64,000 nt of DNA. It comes from Lactarius indigo (taxonomy: Eukaryota > Basidiomycota > Agaricomycetes > Russulales > Russulaceae). Below, one piece after another: positions 12,100 through 21,833 of the stretch (position 1 is the stretch's first letter; the number at the start of each line of letters is the position of its first letter). Location: contig JAFKAC010000114.1 of the NCBI GenBank assembly GCA_025766275.1, positions 104,901-168,900 of the forward strand, in the 5' to 3' direction. The notes below the pieces were generated by a model. The model was not told the DNA's origin and ran no database searches. It worked only from the letters and a program-made list of their open reading frames with translations. The position numbers and the translations under genes are program-made.

Positions 12100-13222
12100 C
12101 TATTTCCCCTCTTTCTCTTTTCCTTTCCCTTTTTCGTCAGCAGACATCTTCTGTTTCTTTTCCCCTTGTTCTTCTATAACGCAAACATTAATTGGCGACG
12201 TCCCTTACTGTCATATCACAAAACACAATAGTCTCTCACCTTTCTCTGAGTCACTGCTATCGCTGCCAATGACCAGTTCCAAACCCAAGGAAAGTTCCAA
12301 ACCTATGGGCCCTGTTCTATAGTCTTTCCGCTTGTATGATGATTTTGGCTGAGCTACTCCTGATTGAAGAATGATAATCTGTTCGATACTTGCATTGAAA
12401 GAGTCTTCTTCCTTCTCCTGAAAAAGATAATGGTGTAATTTGCAACGAATATCAACTGATGAATCCTCCAATGCCTCATTCACATCTTGTGGTTCCATGA
12501 AACGATGGTCGGACGTGTAAACATGAAGCGGACAAACCCGATATTCATGTTTAATCCTGTCCAACTGCCCTCGCAAGTCTTCTGGGACAGGCCAGCGCTC
12601 TGTATCCAAGTCAACTGTTTCTTCAGCTTCTATCACTTGTAAAAGATATAAGTTAGTTTCACTGGCGATTCAACATGAACGCACCTTCTTGACCTGACTG
12701 TAAATCGGCCAAATAAACATCCCTTTTTGGAGGAATTTTATGAGCCTATAACACAGTCAACCCCTTCATGTCTTGGCACACAAGTTTCCATTCACGTACC
12801 TGTTTCTCATACACGCTTCGCGTGAACCAGAAATTTGTATCATGACCAACTTTAATCATGAAGTTTAACACCTTCTTAGTAGTTGCTTTCTGGCCTTGAA
12901 TCTGTGTGAAATTGGTGATAGCTTTGTCATAATCTCCTGCGAACACCATTCCAATTGGCTTGGAGATATGCAACTGGAATTTTGATGTCTGCAAAGAACC
13001 GTAACTGAGATTTGAATAATTGCCCCTCAGATTACAATCCAAGTGATTGGGAAGAACCCGTCCTACAACAGAGACAACGGCATTGCCTCTTGTTCTTTTG
13101 TTGATGAGAATGTTTCCAAATCATTGAGAACGCCAATCGACAGCCAGCAATAAACGAGAACTGCCACTGTACAATTCAGAAAGGAGGAGTTCTGAACGAC
13201 GCTCAATAAGATCGTCATCCAT
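12100..13222 (-). pseudogene. Four-exon gene of unknown function inside the Helitron 3' region, one in-frame stop
   Basis: Not recognised. Reading the minus strand gives four exons that keep phase throughout: 13222-12800, 12745-12685, 12635-12240 and 12173-12100 (ATG to TAG, 317 codons). Introns of 54, 49 and 66 nt start GTACGT, GTGCGT and GTGAGA and end TATAG, ACAAG and TATAG. The product is soluble-looking, with no signal peptide or membrane span; its last exon is a Lys/Glu-rich tail. One TGA at 13121-13123 (WRSQ then stop then FGN) breaks the first exon, probably from CGA. It is convergent with the helicase and lies before a Helitron-like 3' end, so it may be a captured host gene or a second Helitron gene. 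Some Helitrons carry RPA-like single-strand-binding genes; the resemblance here is too faint to claim. Confidence 0.55.
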
Positions 13223-13451
13223 CAAAGTGAAAACGGGGGATTTAAAAAAAACATATGAGAGACAACACCAAATTATATGCCATGCATATAATCAATTGAC
13301 ATCATTCCACACTTGGATAAGACAGAAATGGTTCAATGACGCACAACGACGACTGGTCTTATGAAAAATATTCTGGAAGAGTCTATGACGCAGTTCCTGG
13401 AAAAAAAAGGATCACACAATTATAACAATGTGAATGATGAGCAAGGTTTGA

Positions 13452-13472
13452 GTCGACAATGTCGACACCTAG
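13452..13472 (+). other. Possible Helitron 3' terminus
   Basis: A perfect hairpin GTCGAC-AAT-GTCGAC (13452-13466) is followed by AC and then CTAG (13469-13472), with T as the next base. A hairpin just before CTRR and insertion next to T are Helitron 3'-end traits. The 2-nt gap between hairpin and CTAG is shorter than usual. Confidence 0.45.
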
Positions 13473-13474
13473 TG

Positions 13475-13673
13475 GGTAAATACATTGTAATCATGTGACA
13501 TTCCCTTATAATTGTATATAATTATAGACCTTTCTTATAATATTTTATAATTATGAATCATGCCTTTCAATTAGTTTTTAAGACCTTTATATAAGCTAAA
13601 AGGTGTTGTAATTCACCTTAAAATAGCAATTATAAGCTGGATCGATTATAAGGTGGTCTAGAATTTTGTGACA
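13475..13673 (+). repeat. Left terminal inverted repeat
   Basis: Runs from GGTAAATACATTGTAATC to GAATTTTGTGACA. The reverse complement of 17103-17304 aligns along its length with about 80% identity by eye, including TTCCCTTATAATTGTATATA near the outer end and TTATAAGGTGRTCTRGAATT near the inner end. The sequence is itself rich in TTATAATT. Confidence 0.8.
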
Positions 13674-14162
13674 TAAGAAATGGATGTGCACACATGATGT
13701 TCCTTTCATGTTGACTTGATGAGTCATCTGTGTATGTAATAAGCACCCTTATCTATATATGGAGTTAGCCATTTTAGATAAGGCAACATCATCAAATTTT
13801 ATTGGAGAGAAATTTCCTCTGAACAAAATAATCAACTTATTGAATCCTTTATTTTGGCAAGGGGTTTTTTTTTTTTGTATGTAATATCTTATATAAGCTG
13901 TTCAAAGTTAGCAGCAAGTAGGTGACATGCACCATAGAGGAGAATCTTAAGGCTTCTAGTATGTAGCAAATTCAAGAAAGGAAAGGTCAAGAAAGGAAAG
14001 ACTTTTCCACAAACACAAGTGTAAGTAATCAAGCAAAGTCAAGTCCAAAACAAGTTCAATCCATTACACTAGGCTAGACCATTGCATCTTTAGCTATCCC
14101 CTCTATACTTCATGTAACCTCATGTCTTTGTGACTCTTGTGTACCATTTATCTGAAGTCAAG

Positions 14163-14512
14163 TGTCACAGTTCCAGTGGACCATCTGTGACTTTGTTGTT
14201 CAGGGGTTCTGGGTTGCTAGCTCAAGCAATGGAAGGTGAGGGACTTGGCATTAACTTCAGAGAGCTAACAGCAAGGGAGAGGGTAGAACTGGGACTGAAT
14301 TCACAGGACTAAGAGTAGACAAGCTTGTACTACTCTAACAGCTACTCTTATATATCGTACAAACTGTGAATTTTCAGGACTGTTTTCTGTACTATTTACA
14401 TGGCTACTATGAGCTGGCAGAACTTCAGCATATGTGTTAAGAAGAGGTGAAACACTGGCAAATTGATGGTTTGATATGTTGGCCATGACCATGATGTCAT
14501 GTGGGTGTGACA
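14163..14512 (+). repeat. Solo LTR, family S2 (copy 1)
   Basis: A 350-bp sequence from TGTCACAGTTCC to GGTGTGACA, flanked by TCAAG at 14158-14162 and 14513-14517. It is the inverted counterpart of 15351-15692. Confidence 0.9.
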
Positions 14513-15350
14513 TCAAGCCTCTAAGCTTTAACTACTGTTGCCCTAATAGACTTGATATATGTTATACCTAACACCCCTGTAGTGTCATTAAAAAAGAGAT
14601 CTAAGTTCAATGTGACATGGCATATTATAATAACATAACATCATGTTATAAATATATGCTCTTAAGAAAGTTAATTATCTATTGCTAATATTGTTTTACA
14701 GTTGTGTATTGGCAGCTATATGGTGTATGAGTAAAGCATCACTGAGGCTGAGTCCACAATCTTATTATCAATTGTCACTAGTTTCAACTTTATGGTTAAG
14801 AATCCAGGGGGAGGTGGCTGCTGCCCATTTAAAGGGATAAGAATTGGTGCTGTCATAGATGCAGGCACATTCGCCAACTGCATTAGTATTTATTGTAGGC
14901 TGTACAAAAATAAATATAAGTCATTAAGTATACATTAGTATGCACTCTGTGTTTATGTTATCAATCCTTACTTGCATGGCATCTAAGTGCTTGATGATTC
15001 CTTGTATTTGTTGAGTGAGTTTATTGTATCATGTTATTAGTAGGTTTAGTATGAGGTGTAAGGTGTATCTACCCTGGGGCTTCAACTATTTAGTTTACAT
15101 TTACAGAAAATTTATAAAAGAACATAAATAGTAAACAAAATACATAAACAGTTTATAAATGGTTTATAAACACAGAAAATGCCAAATATATTTGAAATCC
15201 TAAAAGAAACTGTATTTACACTTAAAGAAGTCTTTCATTTTACACTAGATGAAAAGAAACCTCCTTTTTTCTACTGTCAAAATTCTAACATTTCTGTAAT
15301 AAAAGGGAATATGATGGTTGTGTACTATTCTAAATTTATATCAAACATGG

Positions 15351-15692
15351 TGTCACACCCACATGACATCATGGTCACGGACTTTGCCACATTGAATCGA
15401 TTGCCAGCGTATTGACTTCTTGCCAGCTTTCTCTGCCACATATGTTGTGATTCTGCCAGCTCACTAGGAGCTCGTAAATACAGAAAACAGTCCTGAAAAA
15501 CCACAGTATGTACGAGTATATAAGATGTAGCCATAGAGTAGTACAAAGCTTGTCTACTCTTCGTCTCTTGAATCCCAGTTCTTTTCCTCTCACTTGTGTG
15601 TTCTTAAACATACCAAGTTAGCATCCTTCGCTTGTGAAACACAAGCCCTTGTACACACTTGAAGTCACGAACGGTCAGCTGGAACCGTGACA
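15351..15692 (-). repeat. Solo LTR, family S2 (copy 2)
   Basis: A 342-bp sequence from TGTCACACCC to CCGTGACA on the plus strand, flanked by CATGG at 15346-15350 and 15693-15697. Read on the minus strand it matches 14163-14512: shared stretches include GAGTAGACAAGCTT, CAGGACTGTTTTCTGTA and CATGATGTCATGTGGGTGTG. Confidence 0.9.
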
Positions 15693-17102
15693 CATGGCAT
15701 TAAAATGGTATTTACTTGATATACTTTTGTTACAATATCTTTGATAAAAAATGTTCTTCTATAATGTTTTACTTAGGAATAGGTTATGCAAAATGTAAAT
15801 TATATATCTTTATTTCAAGTATGAATGGCATTGGCCACTAGCTTGACTTGCTTTTTTTAAAGCTATATTTAGATGAAAAATCCTTGAAGAATGATATATT
15901 TCTTAAAATAGAGTGTTAGTATATTGGATGCAACTCAAGTGATACACTTGATGTTGATCCTGCCAGTAGGTTCAGCTAAAGTGGTTACAGTCTTCTGTTT
16001 CTTCAATGTTGCAGCAATGGTCTTGCCCTTAACCTGTGTTATGTTTTCTGCCCCATGACTTGCCCTATGTGCCCTATTTTCTACTTTCTTGCTTTGTGAT
16101 ATGTAACTTTTCACTCTTCTGATGGACATCCATTATAATACCCTGTTTTACAACTTTCATGAGTTTCTGAACCATTCTAACTCTCATGTGATCCTGTGAA
16201 AATAGATGTACCTGCTTACTAAGACCCATATCTTAGGATTTCTTTTTTTTTTGTTTTTTAATTTGAATTTGAGTTTATTTCAGGGCAGTATACAATATAA
16301 AGCCAGTCTTTAATCACATGATGTGAGAGGAATTTAAAATAGTAATGTAAGCCAACACTCATGTGCAGGTGTTATGTAAATAGCCAAGACAATGAAGCTG
16401 AAGCTAGAAGGTTGTCTCTCAGAGGTAGACAGGTACAGGGTTGAGATAGAATTGTAAAAGATAAATGAGGTCACTGAAGCATAAGGAACCATTCATGACA
16501 AGGAATATGAAAGGGTCACACTTATAGGGCTGTGCTGGGCACAGGGTGGCAGTTGGGGTTGAATTATATCCTAGGATTGTGTCAAATATTTGGCACTGCC
16601 AAACATTGTGTACTTGTATATAAGTCTTCTACACCCCCAGGCAAATAAGGCATTCTAAGGTTAATCTGACAGTGACTCAGCAGTGGCTGCACTGAAACCA
16701 GAAAGGAGTCTAAAATTGTCAGCTTTATATAGTATTTTATGATAATAAAATTGATTGAATGCCAAGTCCATTCCCTTTATAGGTGACCCCTGTCTTAAGT
16801 GTGGTGCTAAGATCTACCCAGGAGCCACTGAATGTGGGATGGGTGTTACAGCCTAGCAGGGCTGTTTGGGTTCAGAGATCTGCAATGACTTTGGAGAGCC
16901 TTCTATTAGGACTTCAAGAAGCTGAACAAGAGAAGTCTGACTAAGGTTCAAGGGTTTGGGCTCAAAGAAGCCACTAGGTGATGAACTTAGATAGTGATTA
17001 GAGAAGAGGGCTGGGAGCAGGCCAACTCTGAGAGGGGATCAACTGATGCTAGATTTTAGGGAAGAGTAGACTAAGGTCTACTCTAGCACACAGCTACTAC
17101 TT

Positions 17103-17304
17103 ATTGTTGCAAAATTCCAGATCACCTTATAATTGATTCAACTTATAATTGCCCTTTTAAGGTGAATTATAAAGTGTTTTTGGCTTATATTAAGGTCTTA
17201 AAAACAAATTAGAAGGTGTTATTTATAATTATAAAATATTACAAGAAAGGTCTATTATTATATACAATTATAAGGGAACGTCACATGGTTACAACATATT
17301 TACC
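17103..17304 (-). repeat. Right terminal inverted repeat
   Basis: The partner of 13475-13673 in reverse orientation, ending ACAACATATTTACC at 17304. It marks the right edge of the AT-rich element. Confidence 0.8.
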
Positions 17305-17939
17305 TGCATGTCCTGCTCCACCTGAAACTGCTGCTGGTGTTGAGATAGCATGTATTTGATAAAAAAAAAAAAAAAAAAAAAAGAGAAATTTTGCAAGTAA
17401 GGGAGCATGTACATCAGCACTGTGTTTGGGGATGTTGTTACATGTATGCAAATGCTTGAAACAATGCTGTGCATGGCAGTCTGACAACTTGAACATCTGA
17501 ATCCAACTATCCATCATGCATCCAAATACTTCCAACAAACAAAAGGATGATCAGATTCTGACCAACCCGCAGAAGCACATCAAGCCTGATGTCAGTGAGT
17601 CCCCTTTCACAAGAAGGGGATGCAGCTAAAAAAAAAAACACTTAGACTTAGAGTCTGGCCAAGTCATCAATGCTGCCATTGTGACCACCCCCTCACCAGC
17701 ACCATCTTCCCCTGCCCCTTCCATCATCATCATTGCCCCCTTGCTGCCACCTGATGATCCTTGTGGGTGTTTGTTTTGCATTCACAACTGTTCACAACAC
17801 TGAAAAAAAACAATGTGGGTCTCCCTGTGCTGACATTGATATCCCTAAATTTGATGTATTCCTTGCATGATTGTTGGTGTATTATCAGTCAACCAAGCAT
17901 TTGACCTGCATATGCAGTGCTTGTGGGGATCCAGAGGGG
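17305..17939. other. Spacer between the TIR element and gag fragment C
   Basis: Low-complexity sequence with a poly-A run near 17359-17381 and another near 17629. A minus-strand frame of 85 codons crosses it but has no recognisable domain and includes the poly-A as poly-Phe, so I do not call it. No gene supported. Confidence 0.5.
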
Positions 17940-19131
17940 GCTGATGGTGCACAATGCAGCCAAGGACATTAGAAGGGAAGCCAAAATACACCTTCTCCCC
18001 ATCAATCCCAAAACTGGGGTGCGCATAACTGCAGATGATGCAGCAATCTTCCAAGCTATTTGTCCAGACCAGGCTAACCCTCCATCTGGAGAAGCAGGAC
18101 AAAGAATACCACTTGACCCTCCACCAGGGTGGGGAGGACCCCCAGGAGGAGATTTTCCCCACTGGCCAGGTGCAGGAGGAAACCCCCTGGACCTTCCAGG
18201 AGGCAGACCACCAGGGGGAGGAGGAGGCCCACCCGGTGGGGGAGGAGCAGGAGGAGTAGGAGGACACAGGCACAAAAAATTGACAGGCGAGCCCCCTACT
18301 GTATTTGATGGAGACAGGACTAAAGTGGACTCATTCCTCACACAATGGCATGTCTACCGGGGGATGAATCTTGACACCCCTGTTATGTGCAATGACTATC
18401 AATGAAGCCTACTCTTTATCTCCTATATTAAGGGGGTAACAGTCAGTGAATGGGTGCTCTCACACCTCAAATGGCTCAACCGTCAAATACAACAAGGGAT
18501 AGACCAATATACCAGAGATCTGTGGAATGCAGTGGTGGATGGGTTTAACCAAAGGTTTGTCAATACCCTTGAAAAGGAACAGGCTCAAGTGCTTTTGCAC
18601 AAAGGGCTCAAGATGGTCAATGGGGACATTGACAAATACATAAAAGAATTCGAAGAAGCCACAAGGAAGGCAGGGTACCACCTCAACAACCCTCAGACCA
18701 TCGACCTATTCACCAAGGGACTGCCGAAGAAACTCTATGAAAAGACTTATGACCTGGATGAGCCAGAAACATTTGATGAGTGGAAATGAGCCATCCTCTG
18801 TCGCCAGTGAAATTACATTCACATCAGAGCTTGTGTAGATGAGTACAAGGACACCAAACCTAAGAAGACAGGAAACGCCAGATGGACCATTCCTCAAAAC
18901 CTCGCTAACCCATGGGTGATGGACACTTCTGCCGATAGGGCCAAAGTGCAGTTGGCTGGGTCTGAAGAAATTGACTACAGTAAACCTCCATATATGAATC
19001 AACCGCTATATGCCCCAAGAGGAGGGCCGGGGGTATGAGGAAGAGGATGAGGGGGGTCATGCAGAGACCTAAGGACAGTGTTATGTTATAACTGCAATGC
19101 CCCAGGTCACCTCTCACGAAACTGCCCCCAT
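17940..19131 (+). pseudogene. Gag fragment C, truncated and mutated
   Basis: The 3' two-thirds of a Gag of the A/B family. Similarity to element B starts near 17968 (CATTAGAAGGGAAGCC). It then shows the Pro/Gly-rich block (18060-18260), the capsid region (TGEPPTVFDGDRTKVDSF, LFTKGLPKKLYEK) and most of the zinc knuckle CYNCNAPGHLSRNC near 19085-19126. Stops lie at 18403-18405 (same codon as in element A), at 18787-18789 and beyond, mostly CGA to TGA and TGG to TGA changes. The fragment stops dead at 19131, where the 5' LTR of element B begins. The rest of this copy is not found after element B's 3' LTR. Confidence 0.82.
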
Positions 19132-19578
19132 TGTTACGGTCGCATGTATTGAACCCTTACTGTACCGGTTGTGGCTACGGCTGTAAGGTAAATTAGTCAC
19201 GGACTTGGAGTTTACAATAGGAGGTAGGCATTAGCAGATGACTCAATCCTAGTACAGGTAGTAGTAGTATTAGGATTGCACTACTTACGCGATACATTGG
19301 ACGCTACGTTACGGTGACTCATAGCAGCACTTGAAAGCCTGCTCTTTCTGTATTTAAGGTAGCTGCGGAAGACCAAGATACGCCATCTTGGTCTTCTTCA
19401 ATCATCACTTCTTGTCTTGGAATCTAGCTTCGCCTCTATCAGATAGAGTGCCGTCTAAATCTACTAGTGTCTTCGAACATCTAGAAGCCGCCTTCGTGCC
19501 ATACGCCTCTGGCATGATTAGCTAAGTCACAGTCGCCTTTGCATGCTCAAGTCGAGCTAATGTTGTGACGACGTTACA
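19132..19578 (+). repeat. 5' LTR of element B
   Basis: A 447-bp LTR. A TATA-like TATTTAAG at 19351-19358 is followed 34 nt later by ATCTTGGTCTT (19385-19395), the predicted transcript start. It is near-identical to 34296-34742 with scattered C/T and G/A differences, and is the reverse complement of element A's LTR. Confidence 0.93.
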
Positions 19579-19580
19579 TT

Positions 19581-19591
19581 AAGACCAAGAT
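19581..19591 (+). promoter_or_regulatory. Self-primer binding site of element B
   Basis: AAGACCAAGAT, two bases after the 5' LTR, is the exact reverse complement of ATCTTGGTCTT at 19385-19395. The match stops at 11 nt on both sides. The transcript's own 5' end can therefore fold back and prime minus-strand DNA, as shown for Tf1 of fission yeast. Confidence 0.72.
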
Positions 19592-21041
19592 ATTCATTGT
19601 GGCGACTGTCAACACCTGTGAACAGTGGACGAATTTCCGTCCCTATTATCTAGAACGAAGAGGAGACCGTAACATACCAACCCGATTCCTAGGAGCGGCC
19701 CAGTGGAGAGACCGAGGAGACGAAACCGGGTACTTTGTAGAATTCAACGGACCTACGAGGTTCAGACCTGTTGAGTTCAATTTTGACCATCTGTGTTGGG
19801 TAGAGATTACGTGGAATCCTGTAGACCATCGCTGGGACGTTGTTAGACCAGCAGGAAGACAGTACCAGTGCGACATCGACGCGCACGAACTCAATTCAAG
19901 AGCAGATTGGGGGCCAATTGATGGCCAGATACGAGAACATTCCACAGGAGAGGCAGTGAGTGAAGAAACTGAAGAACAAAGCGAAGAAAATTGACCAGCA
20001 AGTGTCGGGCCAATTGAACAGTATACCATCCAACAAGCTGAGTCTCTACACATTTCGGAGCAGCCAGAAGTCACTCACGTACGATCACCCGTGGCAGAGA
20101 TGGCCACAACCACGATGACAGCAGAAGAAATTATGACTGTAAGAGAACAAGCAGCGCAAGAAGCAGCGGAAGCCATTAGGCAAGAATCCCAATGACATCT
20201 TCTACCCATCAACCCCGAAACGGGGCACCGAATGACTGCAGACAACGCCGCAATCTTCCGGGCTATTGGACCCGATCAAGGCGATCCTCCATCAGGAGAC
20301 GGACAAAGACGAGGAATACCGCTCGACCCCCCGCCAGGATGGGGAGGACCCCCGGAAGGGGATTTCCCTCGACGACCGGGTAGAGGAGGAAACCCACCAG
20401 ACCTTCCAAACAACCCGCTGGACGGAGGACCTCCAGGCGGAGGCGGAGGTGGAGGCCCACCAGGAGGAGGAGGAGGGCATGGACACGAAAAACTAACCGG
20501 TGAACCCCCCACTATTTTCGACGGAGATCGTACTAAGGTCGACTTGTTTCTTACACAATGGCACATGTACTGGGGCATGAATCTCAACACCCCCGTCATG
20601 CGCAACGACTACCGACGAAGCCTTCTTTTTCTTTCCTACATCAAAGGGGTATCAGTCAGCGAATGGGTGCTATCGTACCTCAAGTGGCTTAACCGACAGA
20701 TACAACGAGGGATAGACCAGCATACGCGAGATCTATGGAACACGGTAGCAGAGGGGTTCAACCAAAGGTTCGTCAATACCCTAGAACATGAACAGGCTCA
20801 AGCACTCCTGAGAAAAGGGCTTAAAATGACCGATGGGGACATTGACAAATACGTCAACAAATTCGAAGAAGCCGCCAGGAAAGCAGGATATCGCCTCAAC
20901 AACCCCCAAACCATCGACCTGTTCACCAAGGGGCTGCCCAAGAAGTTGTATGAAAAAACCTACGATCTGGACGAACCAGAAACATTCGATGAATGAAAGC
21001 GAGCAACGCTTCACCGACAACGCAACTACATCCACATACAA

Positions 21042-21046
21042 GCAAG
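21042..21046. repeat. Target-site duplication of element D (left copy)
   Basis: GCAAG, repeated exactly at 28993-28997 after the 3' LTR. It shows clean integration into element B's gag. Confidence 0.95.
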
Positions 21047-21625
21047 TGTTATGATCCGACGCTTCGGACCTAAGCCACAGTATGTCTCCACCCTGCCTTC
21101 CCCCTTCTGTACCATACCTTGTTACCAAAGGAGCTACTGTTACTAGTGGCGCTGTTTCCTTGATCCGAACTTCTGCTTACTCCGTTTAGTCTCTTTGATA
21201 TTGTGTGGACTTGTGTTCATGTTGTTTGGAACCCTGTCCTATATAAACCTGTACCATAGACCATAGGAAGCCAGACTTGGCTTCGTTTGCAATCTAGCAA
21301 CCTTGCCTCCGTATTTTGGTGTGACCTCGCCTTGTTCCTCTCTTCTTGTGCATCCCCTACCTCAGTCCCTAACCAGGACACTTCAAAGTCTTTGCAGTTG
21401 AACTATATCAACGCGTTACACCTGTTATACTCTGTGCACTAGCAAGATCAAGTGTAGAGAAGTGTTAGACACTTCGGACGAGGAGTCCTACATTACAGAG
21501 TAGTGCTGCACCCTGTGCCACACTTCTATCACTCGTATTTCATAGCAATAAGACAACAGAGGTCTTCGCTTGATACTTGTGTGATTCAGAACCTTTAGAA
21601 CCCACGCCCCTGCTAGGGCGTAACA
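21047..21625 (+). repeat. 5' LTR of element D
   Basis: A 579-bp LTR from TGTTATGATCC to GGGCGTAACA. TATATAAA begins at 21240. The predicted RNA start (AGACTTGGCTT, 21273-21283) is 33 nt later. Downstream, 21452-21493 can fold into an arrangement of three stems. It has no ATG from 21273 to its end. Confidence 0.96.
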
Positions 21626-21626
21626 T

Positions 21627-21637
21627 AAGCCAAGTCT
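21627..21637 (+). promoter_or_regulatory. Self-primer binding site of element D
   Basis: AAGCCAAGTCT, one base after the 5' LTR, is the exact reverse complement of AGACTTGGCTT at 21273-21283 in the LTR, and the match ends at 11 nt on each side. The same layout is found in element B with a different sequence, which argues for function rather than chance. Confidence 0.75.
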
Positions 21638-21833
21638 ACAACTCCCAATACACCCAAGACACTACTGCCACACAGCAGAGTGGGCGACGATCCAAAAGGA
21701 CGCATCAGCCAACAACCAGACACTCCACAGAACCCAGAAACGACGGCATAGCCGGGCGACGGATCCTCCTTGACACAAGAGGCCGCTTCAGCCATCCCCT
21801 TACACAAATCAGCACCCAAGACAGACCACAATC

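Larger units (their letters stand above)
13475..17304. mobile_element. AT-rich DNA element with ~200-bp terminal inverted repeats
   Basis: A 3.8-kb segment bounded by long inverted repeats (13475-13673 and about 17103-17304), both starting GGTAAATA from the outside. No long open frame is present, so it is a non-autonomous or gutted DNA transposon; family not assigned. No target duplication is visible at its edges. Two solo LTRs in opposite orientation (14163-14512, 15351-15692) entered it later. The remainder (13674-14162, 14513-15350, 15693-17102) is AT-rich, with poly-T tracts near 13866 and 16243, and shows no gene I can support. Confidence 0.7.

Noticed and set aside
17281..17538. 85-codon minus-strand frame with HAQHCFKHLHTC, considered as a transposase remnant
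   Set aside because: It contains a poly-Phe from a poly-A tract and runs into the inverted repeat; the short motif is not enough for any family.
21452..21493. Hammerhead ribozyme in the LTR of element D
   Set aside because: A three-way junction is possible, but neither CUGANGA nor GAAA core motifs are present on either strand.
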